Positions 1-9,341 are shown, counted from the stretch's first letter. The stretch is DNA of 58,509 nucleotides from Nocardia beijingensis NBRC 16342 (GCF_001612785.1 NZ_BDBC01000034.1:1-58509); one strand, 5' to 3'. Translations and numbers: made by a program. Notes: generated from the sequence alone by a model not told the origin.

Positions 1-3000
1 ACGGTGAGCGCCCGCGGCGAGATCCTGGAGCTGAAGAACACCATCAACACGATGGTCGACCAGCTCTCGTCGTTCGCCGACGAAGTCACCCGGGTCTCCC
101 GCGAGGTCGGCACCGAAGGCATCCTCGGCGGTCAAGCGGACGTCAAGGGCGTCTCCGGCACGTGGCGCGACCTCACCGACTCGGTGAACTTCATGGCGGG
201 CAACCTCACCGCGCAGGTGCGATCGATCGCCCAGGTGGCCACCGCGGTGGCGCAGGGCGATCTGTCGCAGAAGATCAGGGTGGACGCGCGTGGCGAGATC
301 CTGGAGCTGAAGAACACCATCAACACGATGGTCGACCAGCTCTCGTCCTTCGCCGACGAGGTCACCCGGGTGTCCCGCGAGGTCGGCACCGAAGGCAGGC
401 TGGGCGGCCAGGCGGACGTCAAGGGCGTCTCCGGCACCTGGAAGGACCTCACCGAGTCGGTCAACGTCATGGCCGACAACCTCACCGCGCAGGTGCGATC
501 GATCGCCCAGGTGACCACCGCGGTAGCCCGTGGCGATCTGAGCCAGAAGATCAGAGTGGACGCCCGCGGTGAGATCTTGGAGCTCAAGGAGACCATCAAC
601 ACGATGGTCGATCAGCTCTCGGCGTTCGCCGACGAGGTCACCCGCGTCGCCCGCGAAGTCGGCACCGAAGGCAACCTCGGTGGCCAGGCGACCGTGCGGG
701 GTGTGTCGGGCACCTGGAAGGACCTGACCGACAACGTCAATGTCATGGCCTCCAACCTCACCGGTCAGGTGCGTTCGATCGCTCAGGTCGCCACCGCGGT
801 GGCCCGCGGCGATCTGAGCCAGAAGATCACGGTGGAGGCGAAGGGCGAAGTCGCGGCACTCGCCGGAGTGATCAACACGATGGTCGACACGCTGTCCGCG
901 TTCGCCGACGAGGTCACCCGCGTCGCCCGCGAAGTCGGCACCGAGGGCATGCTCGGCGGTCAGGCCCGCGTCCCGAACGTGGCGGGCACGTGGAAGGACC
1001 TGACCGACAACGTCAACTCCATGGCGAACAACCTGACCAACCAGGTCCGCAACATCGCCCAGGTCACCACCGCCGTCGCGCAGGGCGATCTGACCCGCAA
1101 GATCGACGTGGACGCCCGCGGCGAGATCCTGGAGCTGAAGACCACCATCAACACGATGGTCGATCAGCTGTCCGCGTTCGCCGCCGAGGTGACCCGCGTC
1201 GCCCGCGAGGTGGGGTCGGAGGGCAGGCTCGGCGGCCAGGCCGAGGTCGAGGGCGTCTCCGGCACGTGGAAGCGGCTGACCGAGAACGTCAACGAGCTGG
1301 CGGGCAACCTGACCCGCCAGGTCCGCGCGATCGCCGCGGTCACCAGCGCCGTGGCCGAAGGCGACCTGACCCGCTCCATCACCGTGGAGGCCTCCGGCGA
1401 GGTCGCGGAGCTGAAAGACAACATCAACGCGATGGTGGAGTCGCTGCGCGAGACCACCATGGCCAACCAGGATCAGGACTGGCTGAAATCCAACCTGGCC
1501 CGTATCTCCGGTCTCATGCAGGGTCAGCGCGACTTGCACGTGGTGGCCGGGTTGATCATGGACGAGCTGGCGCCGTTGGTTTCCGCGCAGTTCGGCGCCT
1601 TCTACCTGGCCGACGACAGTGAGGAGCAGCCGGAACTGCGGTTGATCAGCTCGTACGGCAGCCCCGACGAGCCGAGCAGCCCCCCGCGGTTCGCCTTCGG
1701 CCAATCCCTGGTGGGTCAGGCGGCACGCAGCCGCCGCACGATCGCCGTGGAGGACGTGCCCGCCCACTACGTCACCATCTCCTCCGGGCTGGGCCAGACC
1801 GCGCCCGCCCACCTGCTCATGCTGCCGATCGTGGTGGAGGACCAGGTCCTCGGTGTGATCGAACTGGCTACCCTGCACCGCTTCACCCGCATCCACCGGG
1901 ACTTCCTCGACCAGCTGATGGAGACGGTCGGCGTCAACGTCAACACGATCATCGCCAACGCCCGCACCGACGAGCTGCTGGTCGAATCGCAGCGCCTGAC
2001 CACCGAGCTGCAAGCCCGCTCGGAGGAGTTGCAGGTGCAGCAGGAAGAGCTGCAGCGCTCCAACGCCGAACTGGAAGACAAAGCGGCTCTGCTGGCCATG
2101 CAGAACCGCGACATCGAAGCCAAGAACCTGCAGATCGAACAGGCCAGGCAGGAACTGGAGACGCGCGCCCAGGAACTCGCGCTCGCCTCGAAGTACAAGT
2201 CGGAATTCCTGGCCAACATGAGCCACGAGCTGCGCACCCCGCTGAACAGTCTGCTGATTCTCGCGCAGCTGCTGGCCCAGAACCCGAGCCGCAATCTCAC
2301 CCCCAAGCAGGTCGAGTACGCGGGCATCATCCATTCGGCGGGTTCGGACCTGCTTCAGCTGATCAACGACATCCTCGACCTGTCCAAGGTCGAGGCGGGC
2401 AAGATGGACCTCGCCCCGGAGCGCGTGTCGTTGCGTCAGCTGCTGGACTACGTCGAGGCCACCTTCCGGCCGATGACCACCCAGAAGAGTCTGCGCTTCC
2501 ACGTCACGACCGCGCCCGGCCTGCCGATGGAGCTGATCACCGACGACTCGCGGCTGCGGCAGGTGCTGCGAAACCTGCTGTCCAATGCCGTGAAGTTCAC
2601 CGAGACCGGATCGGTGCAACTGCGCATCGAACCGGCGGAGGCGAGCCAGCTGCCCGCCGCCGTGCGCCAGCACGGCCCGGCCGTCGCGTTCCGGGTGATC
2701 GACACCGGTATCGGCATCGCCGAGCACCAGTTGGAGTCGATCTTCGGCGCCTTCCAGCAGGCCGACGGCACGACCAGCCGCAAGTACGGCGGCACCGGTC
2801 TGGGCCTGTCGATCAGCCGGGAGATCGCCTACCTGCTCGGCGGCGCCATCACCGCGGACAGCGCGCCAGGACAAGGCAGCACGTTCACCTTCTATCTCCC
2901 GGTCGCCCGGCCGGACTTCCAGGATGCGCCGCCGCGCGAGCGGGAGGACGCGCAGCAGGCCGCCAGCGGAAGCGAGCACACTCCCGCTCCCTCCGCGCCC

Positions 3001-3852
3001 CAGCAGCACCGCAGGCTGCTGGTCGTCGAGGAACGCCCGCAAGGTCTGCTGTCGCTGGTCGCGCAGAGCGCCGTCGCCGAACTCGCGGACAGCAACGATC
3101 CGCGCGGGCCGGTCCAGGTCGTCACCGCGGTCGGGGTGGAAGAAGCCGCGGCGGCGATGGCCGCCGAAGCGTTCCACTGCGTGGTGCTCGAGCTGGACAT
3201 GCCCGACGGCGCCGCGCTGCGGTTCCTGGAGACGATGAACGGGGACGCCGCGTTGAGCAGCGTCCCGGTCCTGGTCCACAACCGCCGGGTCGACGGCGAG
3301 CAAGAACGCCTGCTGCAACAGAGCACCACGCGCCAGCCGCTCGAACTGCTGTCCAGCCTGGACGATCTGCGGGAACGGATCGCGCTGCACGTCACCGCGG
3401 AGGCGCCCGGCGACATGCTGCCCCTGGTGAACCGGGAGGACGCCCCGAGCGCGGCGCCACAGCGGCCCGACGGCAAGCTCGCGGGTCGCACCGTGCTGAT
3501 CATCGACGACGACGCCAGGAACCTCTTCGCGCTGAGCAGCATTCTCGAACTGCACGGCATGAGCGTCCTGCACGCGGAGGACGGGCGCGAGGGCATCGAC
3601 AAACTCCTCGCCCACCCGGAGACCGACCTGGTCCTGATGGACGTGATGATGCCCGAGATGGACGGCTATACCGCGACGGCGACGATCCGCGAGATGCCGC
3701 AGTACGAGAGCCTGCCGATCATCGCCGTCACGGCCAAGGCGATGCTGGGCGACCGCGAGAAGAGCCTCGCTTCGGGCGCCAACGACTATGTCACCAAACC
3801 GGTCGACGCGGACGCTCTGATCACATGCATCCAGCACTGGCTGGGTGCCTGA
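1..3852 (+). CDS. Poly-HAMP hybrid histidine kinase (5'-partial)
   Basis: The reading frame is open to the left edge of the window, so the N-terminus lies outside; residues are counted here from the first in-frame GTG at 4. Five tandem 92-residue HAMP units fill about residues 3-462, with a degenerate sixth after them. A GAF domain follows (about 498-658), then a coiled coil (655-725), a HisKA dimerisation domain with the phospho-accepting His741 in FLANMSHELRTPLN, and an HATPase with NLLSNAVKFT, DTGIGI and GGTGLGLSIS. A degenerate receiver (about 1003-1096) precedes a canonical receiver with the phospho-acceptor Asp1213 in LVLMDVMMPEMDG and a conserved TKP lysine. The layout resembles group III (Nik1/Os-1 type) hybrid kinases of fungi. 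No membrane segment is visible in the part present. The stop overlaps the start of the next gene, so the two are probably cotranscribed. Confidence 0.93.
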   Translation, partial: TVSARGEILELKNTINTMVDQLSSFADEVTRVSREVGTEGILGGQADVKGVSGTWRDLTDSVNFMAGNLTAQVRSIAQVATAVAQGDLSQKIRVDARGEILELKNTINTMVDQLSSFADEVTRVSREVGTEGRLGGQADVKGVSGTWKDLTESVNVMADNLTAQVRSIAQVTTAVARGDLSQKIRVDARGEILELKETINTMVDQLSAFADEVTRVAREVGTEGNLGGQATVRGVSGTWKDLTDNVNVMASNLTGQVRSIAQVATAVARGDLSQKITVEAKGEVAALAGVINTMVDTLSAFADEVTRVAREVGTEGMLGGQARVPNVAGTWKDLTDNVNSMANNLTNQVRNIAQVTTAVAQGDLTRKIDVDARGEILELKTTINTMVDQLSAFAAEVTRVAREVGSEGRLGGQAEVEGVSGTWKRLTENVNELAGNLTRQVRAIAAVTSAVAEGDLTRSITVEASGEVAELKDNINAMVESLRETTMANQDQDWLKSNLARISGLMQGQRDLHVVAGLIMDELAPLVSAQFGAFYLADDSEEQPELRLISSYGSPDEPSSPPRFAFGQSLVGQAARSRRTIAVEDVPAHYVTISSGLGQTAPAHLLMLPIVVEDQVLGVIELATLHRFTRIHRDFLDQLMETVGVNVNTIIANARTDELLVESQRLTTELQARSEELQVQQEELQRSNAELEDKAALLAMQNRDIEAKNLQIEQARQELETRAQELALASKYKSEFLANMSHELRTPLNSLLILAQLLAQNPSRNLTPKQVEYAGIIHSAGSDLLQLINDILDLSKVEAGKMDLAPERVSLRQLLDYVEATFRPMTTQKSLRFHVTTAPGLPMELITDDSRLRQVLRNLLSNAVKFTETGSVQLRIEPAEASQLPAAVRQHGPAVAFRVIDTGIGIAEHQLESIFGAFQQADGTTSRKYGGTGLGLSISREIAYLLGGAITADSAPGQGSTFTFYLPVARPDFQDAPPREREDAQQAASGSEHTPAPSAPQQHRRLLVVEERPQGLLSLVAQSAVAELADSNDPRGPVQVVTAVGVEEAAAAMAAEAFHCVVLELDMPDGAALRFLETMNGDAALSSVPVLVHNRRVDGEQERLLQQSTTRQPLELLSSLDDLRERIALHVTAEAPGDMLPLVNREDAPSAAPQRPDGKLAGRTVLIIDDDARNLFALSSILELHGMSVLHAEDGREGIDKLLAHPETDLVLMDVMMPEMDGYTATATIREMPQYESLPIIAVTAKAMLGDREKSLASGANDYVTKPVDADALITCIQHWLGA
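10..1389 (+). repeat. Five in-frame 276-bp tandem repeats encoding HAMP units
   Basis: Units begin at 10, 286, 562, 838 and 1114, each starting with A(R/K)GE(I/V) codons and running 92 codons. Units one, two, three and five share long stretches of near-identical DNA, for example around GAGATCCTGGAGCTGAAG. Unit four diverges at its start (AKGEVAALAGV). The array may extend leftwards beyond the window. Such long, nearly identical direct repeats are prone to unequal recombination, so copy number may differ between strains or be mis-assembled. Confidence 0.92.
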
Positions 3853-6188
3853 TGACCGACCCGGACAGTCCCGCCGTCCACCGCCTCGCGGCCACCGTGG
3901 AGCGGCTGCGCGCGCAGATCCAGCAGGCTCAGGCCACCGCCGACGGGCGCGCGCTGATCGAGATGGCCAAGGGCGTGCTGGTGGAACGGCTGCGCTGCGG
4001 GCCCGCGCAGGCGGCGCGGCAACTGGAGGCCCTCGCCGAGCAAGCGGGCATCACACCGTTGGAGCTGGCCGCCGAACTGGTCGACCAAGCCGCCCAGGAC
4101 GAGGTCAGCGCGGTCGTCGGAGAATTCCTGTCGCGCACCGCCACGCCGGAGGAGCCGTCGGCGGCCGTGCGGTTGCGCACCGCCGAGAGCGGGTTGCTCG
4201 CGGCCGGCGACACCCACCGTGTGGCGGAATCGGTGCTGGAGCACGCACTGACGCCGCTGGGCGCCACAGCGGTGGCGATCTGGTCCGCGGGCGCCGACGC
4301 GTCGCTGACCCTGGCGGGTTCCGCCGGCATCAGCCCGCAGGAGGCCGAGCGCTGGCGGTACGTGCCGCCGGGGGTGGCGACCCCGGCCCGGCAGTCGCTG
4401 GTGCAGCGCAACCCGGTGTGGATCGAGGACCTGGGCCGGTCCGGGCTCCCGTCGATCGGCGACCGCGACGGCGGCCGTGCGGCGATCCCGGCGGGTGCGG
4501 GAGGCAAGCTGCTCGGCGTTCTCGAGGTGTGCTGGTCGCAGCCGCTCGAGCCGCAGCCGCCCCAGGTGCACCGGCAGCTGGAGGCGCTGGCCGAACTGTG
4601 CGCGCACACCCTGGAGTCGGACTCGGCCGCGGTGCGGGCATCGGACCGGCCCGACGTCGCGGACCTGGTGCGGCTCGCGGACGGCCTGTTCGACCCAGCG
4701 CTGGTGCTGCTGCCCCACCTCGACGAGGGCGGCGCGCTCGTCGACTTCTGCATCCACCACGTCAACAGTTGCTTCGTCGACCCGGCCGGCAGGCCCCGCG
4801 GCCTGGTCAACGGCGCGCTGCTGCTCGAGGCGTACCCGATGGCCGCCAGCGATGGGCAGCTGTTCGAGCGGATCGAGCACGTCTTCGCCACCGGCGAGAC
4901 CTATCGCGCCGACCGGGTGATGCTGACCGAACTGGTCGACCAGGTGCCGCTGACCGTCTCGGCCGCGCTCAGCATCAGCCGCCATGGAAACACGGTGCTC
5001 ATGGTGTGGCGGGTCGAGGACGAAACGGCGCGATTGGCGGCGCTGCTGCAACATGCCCAGCGGCTCGGCCGCGTCGGCGGCTTCGAGGAGAACGCGGCCA
5101 CCGGCGAGATCACGTGGAGCAGCCAGCTCTTCGCCCTCTACGGGCTGGCGCCGAGCGCGGACCCGATTCCGCTGTCGCAGCTGCCCGCGCACGTCCACGA
5201 CGATGACGCGGATGCGGTGGGGCGATTCCTGCGTACCCTGCTGCGTTTCCGCCGCTCGGCCTCGACGGCCTTCCGCCTGATCCGGCCGGACGGCGTGACC
5301 CGGCACATCCGGATCGTCGCCGAACCGGTCCTCGAGGCAGGACATCTGGCCACCATCCGCGGCGCCTATCAAGACATCTCCGCGCAGCACTGGACCGAGG
5401 TCGCGTTGTCCGCGACGCGCGACCGGCTGGCCCATACCGAGCAGCACGCCGCCGAACAGAGCCAGCTGGCGCGGCAGCTCCAGCAGGCGATCATGCCGGA
5501 CGCGCAGCCGTCCATCGAGGCGTTCGGGCTGCGCATCGCGGTGCGGTACCGGCCGGCCGAGCAGGACTACACGGTCGGCGGTGACTGGTACGACGCGCTC
5601 GTGTTGCCCACCAAGCAAATACTGGTGTCCGTCGGTGACATCACCGGCCACGGCATCAAGGCGGCCACCGGCATGGTCGTGCTCCGCAACGCCCTGCGCG
5701 GCCTCGCGGCAACCGGTGCGGGTCCGGGTCAGATGCTGACCTGGCTGAACCAGGTGGCCCACCACCTGACCGACAACATCTTCGCCACCGCCATCTGCGG
5801 GCTCTACGATCCGCACACCCGGGTGCTGCGCTGGGCCCGGGCAGGCCACTTGCCGCCGGTGCTGGTGCGCGCGGGCCGGGCCTCCAGCCTGCCCATGCTC
5901 GGAGGCATGCTCCTCGGCGCCGTGGCGGAGGCGACCTTCGAGGAAGCGGAACTGCAACTGGAAACCGACGACACCCTCCTGCTCTACACCGACGGGCTCA
6001 TCGAGCGCCGTGATCGCCTTCTGGACGAGTGCATAGAGCGGTTGCTCGCGACGTCGGCACAACTCACCGGCAGCCTGGACGACCGTCTGGACGACCTGCT
6101 CGACGACAGCGATGCCGACACCGACGACGACACCTGCGTGGTCGGCATTCAAGTCGGACCCGGTCAGGACGCACCGGGACCGCACTGA
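3852..6188 (+). CDS. SpoIIE/PP2C-type phosphatase with ANTAR-like, GAF and PAS regions
   Basis: The ATG at 3852 shares its A with the TGA stop of the kinase, which implies translational coupling and a joint pathway. Residues about 30-80 (IEMAKGVLVERLRCGPAQAA...) resemble an ANTAR RNA-binding helical domain. A GAF-like region (about 100-265) and a PAS-like region with a PAC-type tail (about 395-520) follow. The C-terminal SpoIIE/PP2C phosphatase starts near residue 538 (LARQLQQAIMP) and has GGDWYDA (575), VGDITGHG (593), YTDGLIERRD (about 708) and DDDTCVVGIQ (757), which hold the metal-binding acidic residues. Likely role: cytoplasmic serine/threonine phosphatase acting on an anti-sigma-factor antagonist in a partner-switching stress pathway. 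The output target is not in the window. Confidence 0.9.
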   Translation: MTDPDSPAVHRLAATVERLRAQIQQAQATADGRALIEMAKGVLVERLRCGPAQAARQLEALAEQAGITPLELAAELVDQAAQDEVSAVVGEFLSRTATPEEPSAAVRLRTAESGLLAAGDTHRVAESVLEHALTPLGATAVAIWSAGADASLTLAGSAGISPQEAERWRYVPPGVATPARQSLVQRNPVWIEDLGRSGLPSIGDRDGGRAAIPAGAGGKLLGVLEVCWSQPLEPQPPQVHRQLEALAELCAHTLESDSAAVRASDRPDVADLVRLADGLFDPALVLLPHLDEGGALVDFCIHHVNSCFVDPAGRPRGLVNGALLLEAYPMAASDGQLFERIEHVFATGETYRADRVMLTELVDQVPLTVSAALSISRHGNTVLMVWRVEDETARLAALLQHAQRLGRVGGFEENAATGEITWSSQLFALYGLAPSADPIPLSQLPAHVHDDDADAVGRFLRTLLRFRRSASTAFRLIRPDGVTRHIRIVAEPVLEAGHLATIRGAYQDISAQHWTEVALSATRDRLAHTEQHAAEQSQLARQLQQAIMPDAQPSIEAFGLRIAVRYRPAEQDYTVGGDWYDALVLPTKQILVSVGDITGHGIKAATGMVVLRNALRGLAATGAGPGQMLTWLNQVAHHLTDNIFATAICGLYDPHTRVLRWARAGHLPPVLVRAGRASSLPMLGGMLLGAVAEATFEEAELQLETDDTLLLYTDGLIERRDRLLDECIERLLATSAQLTGSLDDRLDDLLDDSDADTDDDTCVVGIQVGPGQDAPGPH

Positions 6189-6198
6189 CCACGTCTAC

Positions 6199-6215
6199 CA
6201 CCGGCATCGCCGGTG
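6199..6215 (+). terminator. Hairpin after kinase/phosphatase operon
   Basis: CACCGGC and GCCGGTG form a perfect 7-bp stem around ATC, 11 bases after the phosphatase stop. An outer ACCACG/CGTGGT pair could lengthen it. There is no T tract, as is common in GC-rich actinomycetes. Confidence 0.5.
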
Positions 6216-6241
6216 CAGACTCCGGCGGGCCCGCGTGGTGA

Positions 6242-6491
6242 TCATTCCCGGCGGGCGGATTCGACGGCTCGGACCGCTTCCTTGTCCGCGTCGTCGAGCT
6301 TGCGTGCGCTTGACCACCGCGAGCAGAGAAGGTTTCGACAGGTCGGCCGGGCTGCCGGGCTCGTCGGGGTCCAGATCCGGCCTGGCTCCGGTATCGGTGG
6401 GACCGACCGTCGGCTCGCGGTCGTCACGGGTATCCGCGAGGTCGGCTCGCTGATCCTCGTGCCGCTGTCCTGCACCGTGCTCTGTCGTCAT
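6242..6491 (-). pseudogene. Remnant of a YihY/BrkB-type membrane protein gene
   Basis: From an ATG at 6491, with GGAG about 8 bases upstream, the minus strand reads MTTEHGAGQRHE... to DLSKPSLLAVVKRT. That looks like the short hydrophilic N-terminus of actinobacterial YihY/BrkB (formerly ribonuclease BN) proteins, where a multi-helix membrane domain would normally follow. Instead the sequence passes directly, in a shifted frame, into RKLDDADKEAVRAVESARRE and a stop at 6242, which looks like a charged C-terminal tail. All membrane helices are missing. The simplest reading is an internal deletion leaving both gene ends. The family assignment rests on recognition of the N-terminal motif only. Confidence 0.42.
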
Positions 6492-6705
6492 GGGCTTGCT
6501 CCACTCACACGTCCATCTCGGTTCCACGCCGGGCGCCGGAACTCCGGCGTCGAACGAGTGGTGCCCGAAGCGGCGTTGCCGAAACAGAAACTTCGACGCA
6601 CGCCGCGCGGGTCCGCCCCCTACAAGTGGGGGCACACGAGGCGGTAACCAGGGATGCGGAGGGGGCGATGAGCCAGGTGGAGTTCGTCGAGAGCGGAGGA
6701 CCTGC

Positions 6706-8037
6706 GTGGGTCGAGGTATGAGAAGTCTTGCGGCAGCCGTCATTACGGTCGCCGCATCGATGCTGGGGGTTGGTGCACCGGTAGTGGCGCATGCCGGACC
6801 GGAGGGGGTGCGGCATTGCGCGGTCAGCAGTGGACGGGTACCCGAAACGGCGACGCCGGAGGAGGTCGGACTCGATTCGGCGGCGCTGCGCCAGGCGGTG
6901 GCGCTCGCGGCGGATTCGACGCGCACGACGCTGCAGATCTTCCGGAACAATTGCCTGATCGCGACCGGCCCGAACAACGCGAGGGCCGCCGGTGTGCCGT
7001 GGAATCTCTGGAGCAGCACCAAGAGCGTGGTTTCGATGGTGGCCGGGATCGCGGTGGACGAGCAGCGGCTGCGACTCGATGACCCGATCGGCGCGTATCT
7101 GCCGCCCGAACTCGGTGATGCCGGGCATCGCGCGATCACGGTGCGGAATCTGCTGATCGAATCCAGCGGCATGCGGGTGGCGGTGGCCTCCGAAGGGATC
7201 ACCGGGTTGGCGCAGATCGATCCGAATGTGGTCGCGCAGGCGTTGGCGATGCCGATCGATCAACAGCAGGGCGCCGAGTGGCGCTACAGTCAGCGCGCTG
7301 TCGATCTGCTGGCGTATGTGATCCAGCGTGCGGTCGGCGAGGACTTCCAGGCGTACGCTCAACGAAAACTGTTCGATCCGTTGGGCATTCCGCCGACCGA
7401 CTACTTCTGGGGTCGTGACCGCAGCGGAAACACCTATGGCTACGCGCATCTGCTGCTGCCACCGGACGATTTCGCCAAGCTGGGCCTACTGCTCACCAAC
7501 CGGGGCCGGTGGGGCGATCGCCAGATCATTTCCGCCGACTATCTCGCCCAGGCGGGACGGCCGGCCCCGACGAACCCGTGCTACGGCTTCCTGTTCGTCG
7601 TGAACGGACCGGACTGCGACAACTACTTCCCCGGTCTGCCGCCGGATGCGATGCAGATGTCGGGGATGATGCGCCAGGACAATTACATCGTGCCGAGCCT
7701 TGGACTCATGGTCAGTTGGACCGGCGTCACAGTTCCGGGCAGCGCGTTGAGCTTCCCGCACGAATTCCTGCGGGCGGTCGGCGCCGCCTTCCGGGAACCC
7801 CGCATACCCGCAGCGGCACCTTACGAACAGCAATCGGATGTCCAACTGGCCGATCCGATGATCTCGAATCCGGACGCGACCCTCGCCGCCCTTGGTATCG
7901 GCCCGATGGCCTACCCGGGCTGCAATCCGCTGTCCTGCCTGGGCAAGCCCATGTCCGCGCCGTTCGCGAATTGGCCTCCGGGCTGCTTCGTCCTCGGCTG
8001 TGTCGGCCCTGACCCGGCGACCCCTGGCATCCGGTAG
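6706..8037 (+). CDS. Secreted serine hydrolase, beta-lactamase/penicillin-binding-protein fold
   Basis: The GTG at 6706 is preferred because GGAGGA lies 5 bases upstream; an ATG at 6718 is the alternative. A signal peptide (RSLAAAVITVAASML... to AHA) precedes the mature domain of about 415 residues. The SxxK nucleophile motif is S103-S-T-K106 in a WSSTKSVVSMVAG context. The second motif is Y194-S-Q, a variant of the usual YxN. Family: beta-lactamase-related serine hydrolases (class C/esterase-like), acting outside the membrane on an ester or amide substrate that cannot be specified. Cysteines near the C-terminus (GCNP, SCLGK, GCFVLGC) could form disulfides. It is transcribed alone. Confidence 0.85.
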   Translation: MGRGMRSLAAAVITVAASMLGVGAPVVAHAGPEGVRHCAVSSGRVPETATPEEVGLDSAALRQAVALAADSTRTTLQIFRNNCLIATGPNNARAAGVPWNLWSSTKSVVSMVAGIAVDEQRLRLDDPIGAYLPPELGDAGHRAITVRNLLIESSGMRVAVASEGITGLAQIDPNVVAQALAMPIDQQQGAEWRYSQRAVDLLAYVIQRAVGEDFQAYAQRKLFDPLGIPPTDYFWGRDRSGNTYGYAHLLLPPDDFAKLGLLLTNRGRWGDRQIISADYLAQAGRPAPTNPCYGFLFVVNGPDCDNYFPGLPPDAMQMSGMMRQDNYIVPSLGLMVSWTGVTVPGSALSFPHEFLRAVGAAFREPRIPAAAPYEQQSDVQLADPMISNPDATLAALGIGPMAYPGCNPLSCLGKPMSAPFANWPPGCFVLGCVGPDPATPGIR

Positions 8038-8230
8038 CGACAGAACGCGGAGAAACGGTCGGGTTCGTCCCGTTGCGCGCGGTGTGCCCGCCGGACGACG
8101 AAAGCGAGCCGCGTTTCGCATGCAGCATGTCCGGCCCCGTTGTCGTGCAGGACGGTCCACCTGGAGTGGGAGAGCGAATGTGTTGCACGGCAAGGGAACC
8201 GACCTGAACGCCCTTACCGCGCAACGCCGA

Positions 8231-8262
8231 AACGATCGGCGGGCCGGAGCCTGCCGATCGTT
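8231..8262. terminator. Bidirectional hairpin between convergent genes
   Basis: AACGATCGGC and GCCGATCGTT form a perfect 10-bp stem with a 12-base loop. It lies between the converging serine hydrolase and DoxX genes and can serve both. Confidence 0.65.
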
Positions 8263-8281
8263 GTGCGTGCCTGTCGTGTTC

Positions 8282-8716
8282 TCACCGAGTGAACAGCGAG
8301 CGCAGGGCGAGGGTGTCGCGGCGCTCGTAGGCGATCCAGGCGAAGATGCCCGACAGCACCAGCGGGAAGGGCGCGTAGGCAGGCATGTCGGTCAGGAAGA
8401 GGTTGGTGGCGGCGGCCAGCAAGGTCAGGATCGACAGGCCGACCGCGGCCGGTCCGCTCAGGCGCCGCACGAGCAGGCCGACACCGCCCGCGATCTCGCA
8501 GGCCCCCACGAAGTACATGAACCAGGGCGAACCGATACCGGCCTCACGCATCGCCGCCATGTTCTCCTCGGGAACCATGTCGAGCACCTTCGGCAAGCCC
8601 GAGGCGAGGATGAAGAACAGGCCCAGGAAGATCTGCAGTCCCCACAGGACACGGTTGCGGACTTTGCCGGGGCGGGCGGTAGCGGTGGCGGTGGGCGCGG
8701 CGGCGATGGTGGTCAT
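8282..8716 (-). CDS. DoxX family membrane protein
   Basis: The 144-residue protein begins at an ATG with GGAGGA about 8 bases upstream. After an Ala/Thr-rich cytoplasmic leader it has four hydrophobic segments: VLWGLQIFLGLFFILAS, WFMYFVGACEIAGGVGLLV, AAVGLSILTLLAAATNLFL and FPLVLSGIFAWIAY. The pattern GLxKxxD...MxxxGI...GxxEIxGGxGLL is that of DoxX/DoxD-like proteins, whose biochemical role in actinomycetes is poorly defined (linked to membrane redox balance and detoxification). It appears monocistronic. A second, unrelated-looking DoxX-type gene lies at 36.0 kb. Confidence 0.88.
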   Translation of the reverse strand: MTTIAAAPTATATARPGKVRNRVLWGLQIFLGLFFILASGLPKVLDMVPEENMAAMREAGIGSPWFMYFVGACEIAGGVGLLVRRLSGPAAVGLSILTLLAAATNLFLTDMPAYAPFPLVLSGIFAWIAYERRDTLALRSLFTR

Positions 8717-8906
8717 TGTTCGTTCCTCCAGGGTCGGTTGCGCTCTTCGGTAGCGCGTTCACCTGACAGGACGGCGGCACTCGCGAGGATTCATCGGTCG
8801 CGGCGAGAAATTCTTGCCGCCCCTTACGGGAGCGGTCGGATAGGCGGCCCGTCAACCGATATGCGAGAACGTCGCGGTGACCCGCACGCACCCTTACGGT
8901 GGACCG

Positions 8907-9341
8907 ATGGCATCGGTCAAGCAGGTCCAAGTCACTTTCGACTGCGCGGAACCCGAGCGCGTCGCTCGTTTCTGGTGCGAGGTGTTGGGCTACGTCGTAC
9001 CGCCGCCACCGGCGGGCTTCGCGACGTGGGACGATTTCGACCGCGCACAGCCACCCGAGCGTCAGGGTTCGGCGTTCGCCTGCGTCGATCCGTCGGGTGT
9101 GGGTCCGCGACTGTACTTCCAGCGCGTCCCCGAAGGCAAGGTCGTAAAGAACCGGGTGCATCTCGACGTGCGGGTCGGCACCGGCCTCGTAGGCGCAGAG
9201 CGCCTCGCCGCACTCGAAGCCGAGTGCGGACGACTGATCACCCTCGGCGCGGTCCGCGTGCGACTGCTGCCCGCCGACGGCCACAACGAGTCGTGCATCG
9301 TGATGCAGGACATCGAGGGCAACGAGTTCTGTCTCGACTGA
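8907..9341 (+). CDS. VOC superfamily (glyoxalase-like) protein
   Basis: The ATG at 8907 begins MASVKQVQVTFDCAEPERVA, the usual opening strand and helix of an actinobacterial glyoxalase-like domain; 144 residues. A single bleomycin-resistance/dihydroxybiphenyl-dioxygenase fold is suggested by the repeated beta-alpha-beta pattern, RVHLDVRVGTG in the middle and IVMQDIEGNEFCLD at the end, where the Glu is a typical metal ligand. Many members of this subfamily have no assigned substrate. It stands alone between DoxX and DUF2797. No regulator is adjacent. Confidence 0.8.
   Translation: MASVKQVQVTFDCAEPERVARFWCEVLGYVVPPPPAGFATWDDFDRAQPPERQGSAFACVDPSGVGPRLYFQRVPEGKVVKNRVHLDVRVGTGLVGAERLAALEAECGRLITLGAVRVRLLPADGHNESCIVMQDIEGNEFCLD

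Noticed and set aside
10..1389. The repeat array as a CRISPR or mobile repeat
   Set aside because: The repeats are contiguous, in frame and encode HAMP units of a kinase; there are no spacers.
3786..6185. A 799-codon open frame on the minus strand opposite the SpoIIE phosphatase gene
   Set aside because: It mirrors a gene with clear PP2C, PAS and GAF motifs; its own translation is rich in Arg/Gln/His with no motif, as expected from third-position GC bias.
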